Assembly (NCBI GenBank): GCA_013397695.1
Contig: VYZI01000106.1
Span: 2,466,792-2,530,791, forward strand
Direction: 5' to 3'
Source of the DNA: Centropus unirufus
Lineage: Eukaryota > Chordata > Aves > Cuculiformes > Centropidae
DNA: 64,000 nt
The stretch's first letter is position 1. Every line of letters begins with the position of its first letter. A model generated the notes under the pieces. That model did no database searches. It was not told where the DNA came from and saw nothing but the letters and a program-made list of their open reading frames with translations. Positions 1-14,500 of this stretch are shown piece by piece. Made by a program: the position numbers and the translations under genes.

Positions 1-3000
1 TTTCCTCCTGGGCTGCAGAGGGGATGGAGGCAGCAGAGCGTGTCCGTGGATGTGTTTGTACCAGACAACAGAAATGGCAGCAGGTTTGCATCTTTTGGGT
101 TGCTGGTGCAGCTCTGCCAGCGCTCCCCGGAGAGCTCTGGTGTGGTGGTAGCCTGCGGAGCATCCAGGGCAGCATCTCCTGGTGTGTACCACACTGGGAG
201 GAGAGGCGCACTGGGACAGGCTGCTCTGGGTGCTCCTGGGTATGCGCCTGCCTTGGGAAGCCCTCTGCTTCCCCAGGGCTTGAGGAGGAGGCAAGGACAG
301 CTGAGGGAGGGACAGATGAGACCCCCACATATGGGGGAGTACGTCAGCCAGCCTTTACAACCAAATATTGCATATTCTTGGTTACCTAAATCTATTATTT
401 TCTGTCTGGTTTTAATCCTTTCAGTGGTAATGGCTAGAGAAATACTTGTTTTTACGGAGTCCTCTTTTTGTGAAGTGGTGGAAAGGGATGCATAGGTTGA
501 AGTGAGGAAGAAGAAAAGACTTGAGAAAGACGCCTGCGTTACACACTGCTTTCTCTTCAGTTCTTGTATTAAACATGTTTTCTGCTCCAGGATGCCAAGA
601 ACCACTCTGTGAATGTCTCTCATCTGATATGTCTAATTTCCAGAGGCTTTTTATTGTCTTTAGATCTTTACGGTCCAGATAAAAAGTCAATATCTTTGTT
701 ACTGATAACTTTATACTCTGCTGGGGCTCTGACAGACCAGCCAGACGTCCAAAGGTCCTTAGAATAAATGAATTGCAAAATCTGTCTGCTTGGCTAGGAG
801 ACTGTGGGGAGCTTTGAGGTGACCTTTGGTGCATTTTTGTTCTTTCCTTGAGAAGATCATATACATGTGGTTTTAGAAGAGAAGCTCCTGTAATTTGCAT
901 AATAAAGATTTTGATTGTAATTTATTTCTAGTAGCTAGCAGTACCAAAAAAATCACCTACGTATAGCAAGGGCAGCACAAACAGACACAGAAAGGCCAGT
1001 TATTCTGTGTATGAAATAGGTATCAGATATAACAAAGTTAGTGTGGAAAAAGTTAATTCTATGTTTGACCACAATGAGCAATGGTAGAAATCCCTGGCTT
1101 TGGGTTAGTGCCTTGTATTAATGTATGTCTGCTTCAGATCCCAAGCACCCAGTCTCTCAATGTGTACATAGTAATGCTCTTGTGTTTTCAGGTACACCAT
1201 TACAGTAGTGTACTGGTTTCATGTAATTTTTTGAAATATTCCCCTTTGGTTTTTGCTTTACCGGAGCGCTGAGGACCTCAGGCTGCTTACATGGACCATT
1301 CTCTCTATAATTTTTGCTTTTTTCTTTGGCAAGTGAGTTAATGTTTGATCTTCATAATCAACAACCAAACATAACAGCAATAGGCACAATCATTTATTTA
1401 TCCACACTGTCAGTATTTTGAGTTGTTAAGTGACAACCAAGTATTGTAAATATGAGGTATTTTATGTATTAAGAATATTTTGCCGTATGGTTTTGTAGAT
1501 CTTTGCTTAAGACAGAAGAGTGGTGTAGTTAATTTTGATATGTGGAGTCACAGCCACATGCATGGCTTTTCCTGCAGGTTCCTTGTTAGCATGTTGCCTA
1601 TGCCATTAATGATCAATTGAAGAAACCTAAATTATTTTTTTTTAACCAGTAGAATGCAATTTAGATTTTTTTATTTCTTTCCAAAATTTTTTTTGTTATT
1701 GCTAGTGCACTAATTGCAGTGATTCGTTAAATGATGACTCATATTTTTGGTGTATGAAAGCCTGTAACAACGTGTTTATCTCTCAGTATTGATCCAGCGC
1801 ATCAGTGTGGTGTAGCTGGAATCAGGTGGTCAAAGTAGGACTTCAGAGGTCTCTCTATGAGCATCAGATCATCTTGAGTGCCGTCACACCGCATGTACAG
1901 GAGAACCGGGGGATCATACCCAGTCAGCATGAGTTTGCAAAATCCATGTTGTGATCTCCTGATCTCCTCCTGTGACAGGGTGATCTGCTTGATGGATGAG
2001 GGCTGTTTTGAATATGAGGCTGGCCGCATTAAGGTATCACGGGGAACAAGTGAAACCACACTTCCTGCTGAGGAAGCAGAGCCATGAAGCCTAGAGACAT
2101 GGTGTGATGGTAAAAGATCCATCTTCAAGGTCCCATAACTTCTGCTGCTTATGTCTCGGCTGGTTCATTAAAATTCAGCCGTTGGTGCTTGTTTGGATTT
2201 ATGAAGACTTGGAAAGAAAGGACCCAAAACTGTTTGGTCTCTCATGCAGACTGGTCTGACACAGATATATCCATCCAGGAGTTGCACAGCTGCGTTTGAA
2301 AGTGTGGATTTAGAGGGAAGTAGAAATCTTCATAGCTGTGTACCAGCTGGTTTTACAGCCTGTTTAGATTTCATCACACCCAATAACAGTATGAGCGAAG
2401 GCAGGGGTTATAACATGCCTCTGCAGCAAATCACTTTATCAATGGTGGAATATATGGATTGGGAACAACTGGTGTGTAAGAGACAAGTTATTCTCCCGTC
2501 TGGGGGCAAATGCTGGTGAACAGCTGCGTGCAGATTCAACTTCCCAGCAGAGAAAGCTGGAAAAGGCTGGGGCAGTCTTACGACACCCGTTCACATGTGA
2601 TGCTGACCAAATGCAGATGGCTTGAGTGGCTCCTGGCTTCAGTTTGCTGCTTTGCCTCTCTGAGAGGCTGCTGTTCCTGCAGCCGTGGTGGCTATGTGAT
2701 ACATGAAATATGTGTGTTTACATTTATGAGCCAAACTGTAAAAACGTGTTTGGAAGCAGAGTCACATAAGCTGACACTTGTAGTTGCTAAAATTCTTGTG
2801 GTTGGGCAGTATGAGCAGAGTGTTCCTTGTTTGCTGGATGCAGCTGAGAAGCTGGAAGTATGTAAAAATGACTGTGATTCCAAATGGATGGAGGAAAAAG
2901 TCTAAAGTTTTATTTAATTGAGCTTTCCCTATTGAAAACTTGTTAAATTGGATCAGGTGAGAAATAAGTGTTCCAGACATGGCTAGAGTGTAGTTTAGCA

Positions 3001-5454
3001 TGGCTAGAAATAGGAGAGGAGTGTCTAAGGGGCTGATGACCATTCCTGTCCTTTTCCTACCTGGGAAATTTTTTTTCCTGAGCACAGATGCAAACACTCA
3101 TGATTTTGGGGTGTTAAATGACAGCAGAACAGAGCAAAGGGTGGTTTTTCAGAGTGGTGGCCTGAGTTATTGTAGAGGAAAAAATACATCAATACAGAGG
3201 AGCTAGAAAAAGTTAAATTTATAGACTGTTCAGAGAAGCTTTGGGATTTACGCAGGATTTAGACTATGACATCTTGACACCAACTTGGCAAATGCGCAAC
3301 AAGTGATATCCAGTGTGATTTTGCAATTCTGAAGAGGCCTGGATGGGAGCATATTATTCCTGTTGCCACACACATGGAAGAGCCTTGCTAGCAGGCTGAT
3401 TGCAAGCACTAGGGATCAGCTTCTCCACTGGGAAGATTGTGGTCCTTTTGTCCTCACATGTTGCAGAATTGCACTTATTAGCGGTTCATCCACAGCTGGA
3501 TAAAGGAGTAGGGCCAGTTGGTGGAGTCTTGCAGAAGTGGACTGCAGAGCAGCTGAATGCTTCTCAGAGAGTGCATTTTCATACTGGGATATTAAGTAAT
3601 TGGAAATTCATCTGGCAGGGCGGGTCTCCGGAAAATGGAGCATCTCCATGTCATCTCTGAGGAAAGGTCTTCTGAGCTCAGACGAATTTGGCATTCTGTG
3701 TGAAATACTAATGTGTAGGCAAGGGGACCTGTTGGGTGACAGATTTGGGGATTACCTGATTATAGCAGATGCCCAAGAACTTTCCAGTGCTCAGTAACGA
3801 CCACGTGGCTGCTGCGCTCCTTGTAAAACCCTTGGCTGAAGGAAAGGAGGTTTTCTATGGGTATAATGAGAATGCAGCAGGAACCACCATCAGTGTTTCA
3901 TTTCCAGGCACTCATGTGTTGCAGAAGACAGTCCTGAGAGCTACGCTGTTGTGCGGCAGAGGAGAGTGTTCATCCTTGCATCAGCCGGAAAGCAGCAGTG
4001 AGCTCTTTCCTGGACAAGTCTGAGGTTTGCTCACTAGAATATCAAGAAGCTTTGACTGCAGCACAGCTTCCAGTTAATAAGCCTTCCACCCAATGGATGG
4101 AATGGGATACTATAACAGAAAGGGCACTGCAGCCAGCATGTCCTGTTCCTCTTGGAGCCTTACTGATCAGCAGACAATGGGAAACATCAGGTAGCTGAAC
4201 ATTCCTTGTACTGGGCTTTAAATAAAGACTTGAGCTGATCAGTTATGTAGAGCTCCTGGCAAGGCACAGGGCAAATACTAGAAGCCCCATAGTGCCAAAC
4301 AGAGGGGGTAGAAGCATTCTTTTGAAAAAACAAATTTAACTTGATCTCTAGTAAATGAGAAGGTGGTCTTGAATGATCAGTCATATGTGTGTCTGAAAGC
4401 CGACATTCACCGGAAGCTGTCCGCTTTGGTTCCACTGTCCCACAAGGATGGAAAGCAAAAGTCTGCTAACGTAGTGGGTTTCGTAATTTTATTTTGGCAT
4501 GTTTGCTCTTCAGAAATTGTACATTGCCAGGAAGAGAGCTGCTTTTTGGGGTGAAAAAAGTGATAATGTATACATTTTACAGACAAAGAAAATCATCCTG
4601 CAATGTCTAAAAAACCCCACCTCCTTGAGCAATGGATCACTGAAGCCTGGTTTCTGTAGGCAGCAGTTGTCTCCAAATCCTCTCCTCTCTCCCACAGGAA
4701 ACTGCCCTCCTCTTCCTTTTTATCCCTTCCCCATGCCCTCTCCTCTGATTTCAGGCTGGTTCCCAGCAAGACAAAGGCAGCTCCAGGCATTCCCCACTAT
4801 GCCATCCTGCTGGCTCAGGCACCCATCACACCTGCAGAAAATTCTTGTCTATATTTTTTTCTCCCCTGAACTGCTTTTCAGCCAGATTTCTAATTATTTC
4901 AAATAATTCATCTATAACCTGACCGCAAGAAAATCAGGATTGGTCTTTCAGAAAGAGTACAGGAAAGTTAATAGCATTAAGAGGAAGCAGCAAAGAAAAA
5001 TCTTCATCCCTTGGCTCCAGTTCGTAGTTCTTCCTCACCCTGCAGGAAGTGGTGTGTATTGTCAACGTTGCTAGTAATCTCATCCTGTTTACATCTCAGC
5101 ATCTTCATTCAAGAAAAGAAACATTAAACACACACTTAGCTCTAAGGATATAAATAGCTGAAATTCACTGAGTGAAAGTTAGGGACAGTCACAGTAATGC
5201 CGACACTTCCATAGGAAGATGTATTCTCTTTTCCCACTGCTTCTCTTATTTATGCTGAACTGGTTAGCTAAAAGTAGCCCCTTGGTATGCACAGGGTTCC
5301 AGAAGACACAAGCTTTGACATCCCTGCTTGGTGGCTTGCTTGGGTTGCTGGCTTAGGATCTGGTCTCTTATACTAAAAAAACCCACTCCAATAAACTAAA
5401 AATGTCTAGTGTGTTCGCTGATGTGTTTCCTCCCTCCTGTTCACTTTGTTTCAG
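1..5454 (+). other. ZNF704 intron, 3' part
   Basis: This is inferred intron because the first exon seen starts in mid codon after a good acceptor. I searched for the missing N-terminal exon and saw none. It contains a 159-codon antisense frame (421-900) and a 118-codon antisense open stretch (about 1802-2155). Neither matches a family I know. No CR1 or other mobile element is recognisable. Confidence 0.7.
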
Positions 5455-5558
5455 AAAATCTTCAGAAGAACTGGACATGGATAAAGTAACAGCAGCCATG
5501 GTACTCACCAGTTTATCCACCAGCCCTTTGGTCCGCAGCCCTCCTGTCCGACCCAACG
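5455..5558 (+). CDS. ZNF704: ZNF704 exon with conserved AAMVLTSL segment
   Basis: The acceptor is TTTGTTTCAG and the donor is ACG|GTAAGC. The exon reads KSSEELDMDK, then VTAAMVLTSL, then Ser/Pro-rich sequence ending VRPN. The last base G joins AA of the next exon to make Glu. The short leucine-rich stretch is shared with ZNF395. I recall it as a proposed nuclear export signal in this family, but that role is not shown by the sequence. The exon begins with the third base of a codon, so at least one coding exon lies further upstream; I could not find it between 1 and 5454. Confidence 0.92.
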
Positions 5559-8500
5559 GTAAGCCTTCAGGGCCATGGACATGGGGGTTTCTTTCCAGGA
5601 GCTGTGGCTGTTGTGGAGGATAAAGGGTGAATGATTGTCCTCTGGTAGTGGCCTGTGTGCACTGGGGATCATCACACACGAGGTATTCCCCAGTACTGTG
5701 TGTACTGGGGGTCAGCACACACGCTGCAAAGCGGAGGAAGCTTTGCTCCAGCACAATCGAGGTCTTTGTGCAGCATTGGCAGAAATGAGAAGAAACTATT
5801 TCTGTAACCGTAGAGTGGCTCCAGGCCATGAAGCAGGAGATGAGAGCTGAGGAATGTCTCCTGACCTCACTGGAAAGCTTATTTTTCCAAACAGCTTATT
5901 TGCAATGGCACGCATGCTGTAAATACAGCAGGAGTTGTTCCTCTCCACACCCCATGGAAGCCAGATGAGCTTCTACTCAACACTACCATGAGGCAAAGCA
6001 CTTCCAGATCAAAGCCCTCAGCTGAGAGGCCATGCAGTGGCATTCTGCACAGCCTGCTGGTTCAGGACCAGGCCCTCAATTCCTGTGCCCTTGGCAACTC
6101 TGTGACACTCTACCATCAAATCCGTAACCCCTTGAAAGCTTACTCCATTCATGGTTTAGCAGAAGACACAAATAAAAATGTATCTAAAAATTGAGTTATA
6201 ATAATGAAATTTATAATGAAATACTCCTGATTTATGCAAGCTTGACTGGACTTACAGGGGAATGTTAAAAATGTTATATTTTAAGGAATAATCTTAAAGT
6301 AGGACATCCTTATTTGTGGGAGTCTCAGCATAGTTTGCATGGCTCTGGTTTTTCTTAATTTAAATAGACGAGAGATGACCTAGTGTAAGTAATTGGATTT
6401 ATTAAGGAATACTTAGAGATGTGAATTAACAGGGAAGTGGTCTTTGCAATTCTTCATGGAAGCACAGGCGATCACCTGGATGGTGTTGTACTTAAAAAGA
6501 ATCCATACCATGAGGCATGTCGCGGCTTTAAAGTTCTTCAAACTGATAGTGTGGTGATGTTCTTTTTTTTTTCCAGAAAACTTAAGTTTTAGCCATTTAG
6601 CTGGAAGTCTAGCCTTAAACACCTATGGCTCCTGCCTGTGTGCTTTCCACACACTTACTGAATATTTAAAACCAGAAGTATTTATGGAGTTATGGATTAC
6701 CACTGCTCTGAGGACACCTGGGAAACCTTCAGTGGTGACATCCCCAGTAGCTGTCCCACCTCAGGGCTGGAGGTTGGCAGCCCCTGGAGAAGGCCAATGG
6801 AAGAGTCAAAACATACCTGCCCTCCAGCTACTCCAGCTCGCAGCCAAAACGACAGATGAAGGTGGATTTAATGTGATATCCCAAGCAGGGATACAGGGAG
6901 GCTGAGGCACACGTGTCCCATGTTGCATCCCTGGACACACAGAGCTGTTCTCATGTGGGCAAGGAAGGCTGTGCCACCTTAAACAGCCTGAGCAGGTGAC
7001 AGTTGTCAGGACAGGCAGCTATGCTAGCAGCTGCGGTTGAAAAGCTCTTCCAAAGAAGCCCTTTTGGATTGCTAATAGGGAAATGGTAGCTGTTAACTGC
7101 CTTTGGTATCTCTTCGTGCAGCCTGAATGCTCTTTGATATTTCTTCCCATAGCTTGTCTGCTTATTTCCCTAAATCTGGGGTAACTAGCCTGAAAAAAAT
7201 AGTTATCAGGTTTTCAGTAGTCACAGACAAGATTTTGAAGCTGTTTTGGGGCACCTTCTCCCCAGATATCTTTGTTTTGCCTGAATGAAGACTTAACCAA
7301 AGGCTTCAGTAGAAGTGTAAGGATTCATTAATTTAAAGCACATTTGGTGTTGCAAGGCAAGGCTCTGATCTTAGTAATGTGAGCTACAGATGTACTAATG
7401 AGTAATTCTTTCTACATCCTCTTCCAAAAAAGGGCAGTAAGTAGCAGTGCAATTAAAGGAACAGTTGTTTAAACAAATGGAATTCTGCCTAGAGGTAAAA
7501 AAAAATAACATTAGCATTAAGAGTAAAGTCTAATCTGTGCTGGAATTACTGGAGATGATCACCCATGTAAAGTGGATCGGAGTCTGACCCTTGTTTCCCT
7601 GCAGCCAAGTAATACTTGGTCTGGTTCTCTTTCACGCAACTCCAGCAATGTGAAAAGAGGACCAAAATAAGTTGCATTATTTGTATTTTATACTTCTTTA
7701 CATTGGCAGATTTCTTAGCATCAATGACAAGCAGTGTTTGGGTTTTCTCTTTTGTCAGCCGTGTTTGGTCTTTTCCATACTACTTTAGAAATGGTCTTGA
7801 TTTACATCTCTTCCTCAGCAAGGTGAGGAGAAGCTGTAAATGCTGAGAACAGAAACCACCACCATAAATGTGTCGATCATAGTAGCAGACGGCCATTTCC
7901 TTTGTTTTTCTGAAGAAATGGAAATTTTAAGTCATGCTGAGGTCACAAGTTGATACCAGATGTATTTCTTGGCTTTGGCATGAGACTCAAATACAAACAG
8001 AAACAAAACCTGCCTCCATTGCCATCACATGAAGACTGTAATCGTGGACCAAAACGTGCCATTTTCATATGTTAACTTATTAGCTGCTGGAAACGCATGT
8101 GTCCTTTTCCAAAGAGGAGTTGGGGGGGTGGGAGGGACGGGTTGACCCTGTTTGTGTTCTGTGGCCCTGATAATACGTGTGGGGTCTCGGGTGCTGCCTA
8201 TACAAGGGGGTATTTTCTCACATGTGCTTACATGATGGAGCTCTGCATTCTGTTTTGTGAGCAGCTGATGTTAATGGTTAAGGTTTTCATCCAAAACCTA
8301 CTGTATTAGGAGAAAAAAATCTTTGGTTTTGGGCTAAGCTTTTGGTAGCAGGTGGTAGACTTTATTTTCTTGCTGATGTCATTAGTTAAATTTATCTGTA
8401 AGAGACTGAGAAGGAATGAAGGGATGACTTCAGTGACTTCTGCACAACTCTCACAGGCAGGCGCTGGCTTGCAAAGACTCCTGTCTCACCCTGAAATAAT

Positions 8501-11500
8501 GTCTCACGTTGTTTGCTTGCCAATTCCGAAGCTGTCTGCTGTACAACACTCAGGCACCTACAGCGTTGTTGGGAAAAGCTTTCTGTGTCCGAGTTGAGAA
8601 GGAAATGCAGCTAAACCATCCCTGCACGCGTGCCTAAGCCCTGTGAGAACGTGAAGCTTCAGCCAGAGCCACCCATGGTTGCACCGCTGGGCGCAGTGGG
8701 GCCGTGGCTGTGCCGAGCTGATGGTCAGTCTATTCCTGTCCTGGCAGCAGCCCACTGGAGCCTGGGAAGAGTGACATGCCAGTGTCTAATGCCTGGGGAC
8801 CTCAGCACGTGGAGCATGGGTTCAGCTGTGCTTCACACTGCAAAAGCAGGGCTGTTGCTCCCACCCATGGTGTTGTAGAGTAACCTGTAAGTCTGAGTGT
8901 CAGCTCACCACCCAGTGCTGGGGCACTGCTGCACTGGGAGGGGGTTCTGGGCAGTGCCTGTGTCCTGCTGCTGGAACTGGATGCCTGATGATGCACCCAT
9001 AGGAAGGAAAAAGGAATATCCTTCCAAGGATACACGCTGCCTCAATTGGAGATTCAAATTAGGTAGAGGTGTGTACACTGGGAGATTATGGGAAGACAAT
9101 TAGAGTGTAATTAGGGGTTTCTTTGGTGTTTTAGTACCGGGATGACACTGGTGTTGCAGATCTCCTTAGTGTTCTGGAGCTCAAAGTACACCTCCCCTTC
9201 CCAGGGGATCTGTTGGCTGTGCAGTGGCTCGGAACTTGCTCTGACACCCCAGTGCAGTCATGTGTTCCTGCTGAAGGCTGAGGATGTATTTGAATGTTTT
9301 CCCTTATATCTGCATGCAATATCGGACTGCTTAATGCAGTTTGTGCTCCAGAAGGGCTTGTTTTTCCAAACCCAGCATTTCTTTTTAGATAAAGCCCTTG
9401 CTTTGTGAAAGCACCTGAAAAATCAAATGTGGAATGTGTCGTTTGCGTGCAGTGAGATAGATGGGGTTGTCTTCTCTACATCCACTGCTTTTGCTTTCCT
9501 CGACTGAACACAGAGTTCATTACCAACTTGGCATCTAAGCCTTTCATAAAAGCTGCTTAGCCTCAATGCACGATACTGTTGTAATGATGGCTGTTGTTGT
9601 TCTTGACAGAATCCCTAAATGGATCTTGGAAAGAAGGAGGATTTGTGCCTTCTAGTACCAGCAGCAGTGGATACTGGAGCTGGAACGCTCCCAGTGACCA
9701 GTCCAACCCATCCACCCCATCTCCACCTCTGTCAGCTGATAGCTTCAAAGCTTTTCGGACACCTTCCCAGACAGATGATGGTATTGATGAAGCTGAAACA
9801 AGCAACCTTCTCTTTGATGAACCCATTCCTAGGAAGAGAAAGGTTAGCCTTATGTTAAACTCCATACCTGTGGGCAGATAGGGTGTTAGTACACACACTT
9901 ATTTTGCTGTGAGAGAGGAACAGGTCACCCAAACAGCTCTGTATGTGTATCCTTCCTTGGCATCCCGTAAATGTAGGTACTTACCCAGTCACTGTGTCTT
10001 GTTCAACCCAGTCACCCTACGCACACGCGTGCTGCCATCAGCACCACAGATTTGCTGGCAGATGGTGAGGTTCTACAGAGCATCCTGAACAGAGAATAAA
10101 CTAGAGTGATTTCCAGAATGTGTTGCCTCTGGCCATTCAAGGGATTTCTGTCCTACTTCGGCTAATTCTTTGTATACAGAGTGCAACAGGCAGCCTTCGC
10201 ATGTCATCACAGAAACTAGATGTGGCCTTAATACTTCTTGTTCCCTGAAAGTGCTGTTTGTCTGACAGAATGTCAGATACCTTAATAATAGAAGCTTTCT
10301 CTGTGCAAGCATATGGAGTGAAAAAAGGGACAGAGATTAAACCTGATGGCTTTTGATACAGCATTAGCAGTGGCCAAATTTATCCTTGGTAGGAGGGCAA
10401 AAGCAGACTAAATAAAACATGATGGGAAAAAAAAGAAGTCCAAAACTAAGCCCCAAAAAGCTCTGTTGTGCTAACAAGCAAGCTCCTCTTGAAGAAAAAG
10501 AAAACAAAGAGATGGCAGTAGTCCAAATTTCCTTCCCTCCCAGCGCAACAGGACAGATTTTACATAGCAAGATGAAAAAGCGCTTTTTGTAGGAAGAGGG
10601 AAAAACAGAGAATTTATTCTCCTTAGTGACATTGTTTCTGGCTCACTCTGAGATTGTTAATTGCTTCGTCACCGGCAGGAAGAAGTTTCAATGATTGTTC
10701 AAACCTGTTCAAATTTATTCTTTTGCACCAGAAGTTGCTTATTTGCTGACCCACACCATTCTGCCCTTCTTTGTGGGAGATTGGTTTAAAATGTTTGTGT
10801 GTCTTGCTAGAAAGCAAAAAATACTTTGAAGGACATTTTTCTTATAAGAAATAGAAAACAGAGCTGACTGTTAAATAAAGACAGGTGAGTTAGGGGGCGT
10901 GGGGCACGTGTAGGCCTGCCAAGTCATGCTAGTCTGACTTCTACTTCTCAGTAAAAGCTCAGCTTATCAGCATTACTTGTGCTGCCCAGCTGTGAGGAGA
11001 CAGCTGGGTTTGGTTTGCAGCTGCTGTCATTATTGTTACCAAAGTTGTCTTCCAATACTTCTGTTCATGTACCCAGCACGCATGCACCCAGCACGCTGCC
11101 TGTTCTGGCTGCCTGTTCTGGTTTGCAGGGGTTTCTCTCTGCATGACAAATGTTTAGGTTAGATAAATTATAACATTACCTGGCAACCTCTGTGCTATAA
11201 GTGAACTGCGTTTCCTGCAGTTGTTTGTTTTTTTTTTATTCTGGCCCCAGCATGGTACTGTATCTGAGTAGAGCTTCACACCACTAGAAGCTGAAATAAA
11301 AATATTCAGATTGTTTCTTCTTCAGTGCTGCAAAACTCAGAAGGAATAAACATGGAAACAGTGTTCGGTAACCTTTTACTCATTAAAGTTTCTTCCATTT
11401 CATGTTTGGAAAATGTCGTGTTAGCAACGGCTTGCCATTAAGAAAGTTGTTTGCTTAAAAGTTTCCATTAATGTAGCTCTTCCTTGCCAAACAATTAATG

Positions 11501-14500
11501 TTCCAATATTTTCTTAGATAAAACATTAAGCCTGATTAGGCAATTTCTGGACTGGACAGAAATGGAAACATGTGTTATGGTCTGTATTTCTGCTGAGCGA
11601 GATTTCATTTGGATTTTTGGAGAGTCTTCACCTTGACAGTAAAGCTAAAGCACAGTGGAGCTAGGAGATTGGTTTAACCATCAAACTGGAGATTGCTGTT
11701 AAACCATTCTGTGTTCATAAGGATGCATGTGGTGTTTACGATGTCATATTGGAATTCCAAGGTGTGAATGATAAGCACGGTCTTCATTTTGTCACCGTGG
11801 TTCGTTGTGGTTTTTTGAGCTGATAATGATAGTCTTTACTGTATTCTGTTACAAAAGAAAGACATATACCTGTCAGAATTGCTAGATAGTTTGTAGTCAT
11901 TTTTTTGAAAGAGTGTTCTGTATCTATTTGAAAGGTGGTTGTATTTTCAGATAAAAAAATTATAGAGGGAATTCATGGGTGATATATTCCAGAGTAGACA
12001 TTTTCATACAAACAGTATGATCAGATACATCAAATTTTAAAGACCTTAGCATCCATACTTTATAAAAGGAGATGTTAGTCTTCCAAGTAACTATGAGAAC
12101 ATGCTACCAGAATCAACTTTATTTTAAAAAGCCCATCAGCTGAGATTTTTAAAAATTATATTAAAATCATCGTCTGTCTAATACATGCTGAAACTTAGCA
12201 TTTACTGGCATGCAGGTGGAAAGGGTCCAAACTGAAGAAAGCACCAAGTCAACTTCTGTTCAAGACACAGTGAAGCGTGTACTTAACTCTAAAGATGTGT
12301 TTGTTCCCTTTTTTCTTGAACTCAAGCTTTATATTAATACATGTAATCTCACATGTAACTAAAATTATAGGATAATAAGACAGTATTGTGAAGCTCTTTC
12401 TTTAATAATGTGTTGTGTAATAATAGAGAAAATTAACTTTGAGAAGTACAAATTATTTAGATTTTTCAATATAATTTAAAATACATAAAGTTTCATTTTG
12501 GGGTAAAATTAGCGTTTAAAAAAATCTTTGCAGTTTGGCAACAGCTCTGTTGTTTGTTACCACATACTGTGCTTTAAATTAAGACTAGTTCACTCCAGAG
12601 TCTTCAAAATATTGAGGATTGGACTGGTTATAGCCTTGCTGGCTGTGCTCTCAATTGATGATAACTCCGTTTAGGCCAATGAAGCTGTATTAAGGAGTAA
12701 AACAAGAATATCCCAATGAGATTGCACACATTTTCATTTAAAAATGCTGGACACAGCCAGATGACTCCTCATTCCCTTGTTCAAGTCAGGGCCACAGCAT
12801 CTTCTGAATGAAATAAAAGCAGGTTTTTCCAGCTTCTGGGTGAGTGCTTTCAGTTTTCTGGCACAATATTTTTCCAGGGTTGCAAAATTCACAAGGAGAA
12901 ATATTCCTAAGAGCTTATTTTAGGGAGATCTTAATTTAAGAAGACACCTTGCAATGGGTGAGAAGTCCTCCTCAGTTGTGCTTTGAAATACTCCAAAGAA
13001 GTGTAGGAAGTTTTTATGTCCTCTGTGTCCTTCAGTGAGGAGACAAGAAACAGGAACTTGCAAATGAAAAAACTGCGCCAGAGAGCGGAGCGAGGTAAAG
13101 ATTTGCCACAAGCTGCTACTGTGGCTTTTCACTGGGATTCCACTGGTTTCAGAGGGATGACGCTGTTGACAGAGACCATTGTACCATTACAAATCCAAAG
13201 TTAGAGGCCTAGAGGCCTCAAACCTTCACAGTGTTATCTGCTTGGGGGTGGTTTGTTTTCTTTCTTTCTCTTTTCCGTGCTGCTGCTGACGTTGCTTTAC
13301 TCATAATTTCCAGAACTCCATGAAGGTGATGTTCAAATGCTTGTGGAAAAACTGTGGGAAGGTACTGAGCACAGCTGCAGGGATTCAGAAACACATACGG
13401 ACCATTCACCTTGGGTAAGAGAGCAGTCTCTTTGGATGTCTAAAGGATTTGGAAGAGAACGGCGAGCAGTCAGACTTGACTGGGGAGATGAACTGGCTTG
13501 TCCTTGGCTTTTCTGTCTCACATCTCTAGGTTTGTTAGAAAATAGCCTTGCAGCGCATCAAAGTGAGTGGCAACTTACTCTAACAGTGAGGCACTTTCTT
13601 TCCTGAACTTCTGTGAACTTTACTGGAAGGTCAAACACAGCTCTAGGTCACACTGCACTTCTCTAACAGCTGCTCAGCTCGGTGGCCTTTGCTTCCCATG
13701 TGCTATCTGCTTGTCACATCCAGGCTGATGGTGTGCAGCAGGCAGCAGGTTTCAGGGTCTTGCACGAGCACTTTCCAACTTCATTTCACATCGGTTCAGA
13801 TGCTTGTGTTACTGGGAACTACTGCTTTGACTGGGCTGCTTCACCTGGTGCTTGTGCTGAGGCACACAGCAAATAGTGCCAGGCACACAGGGGCAGTTAA
13901 ACCTTTAACATCTCCTCCTCGACTAAGTCTGCTGGTAGTAGAACCAGAAAGCCCTGCACTGGCAAGCCAACCCGTCTAAGTCCCCTTCCTCTACCAGTGT
14001 CTCAGTGAGTTGCATGGTGAGGTTTTATTTGCAGCTTCTTCTGTTACACCAAAGAGAGTCACAGTGAACCATGGCCATAACTGTATTTGGTTTAATTGAG
14101 TAACTCACAATAAGACTACGTATTATTTGCTGTAACATTAGTGAAGTAGGTCTTGCCTGGGTTTGTTGTCTTTACCCATCCTTCTGTAGGTGCTTTGTCA
14201 TTTCTGAAGTCAAAGTGCATGGAGATTCTTGTTAACTTCAATAGTTGGGAATGGGAAGCTGATACTTAAACATAGAAGTTAAACATCTACTCCAAGGTCA
14301 AGGAATTGCTCAAGAATAACACAGAGGGAAAAAAAAAATCTATTCCCTGCTTCTTTTCCCTTCAGACAAGTTGATCTCTTTTCATTTCCCCTTCCCTGCA
14401 ACCAGAATGTTGATAAAGTAGGTAGGGTTGAAACTGGGAATATTAATTAATTGACAGCATCAATATATTTGGTCATGCAACTAGAACTTAAATTTGCCTT

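Noticed and set aside
421..900. 159-codon ATG-started frame on the - strand
   Set aside because: One frame of this length is about what chance allows in 64 kb on six frames. No domain or family is seen and it has no splice or promoter context.
9563..9898. 111-codon frame on -
   Set aside because: It is the antisense shadow of the ZNF704 Ser/Pro-rich exon.
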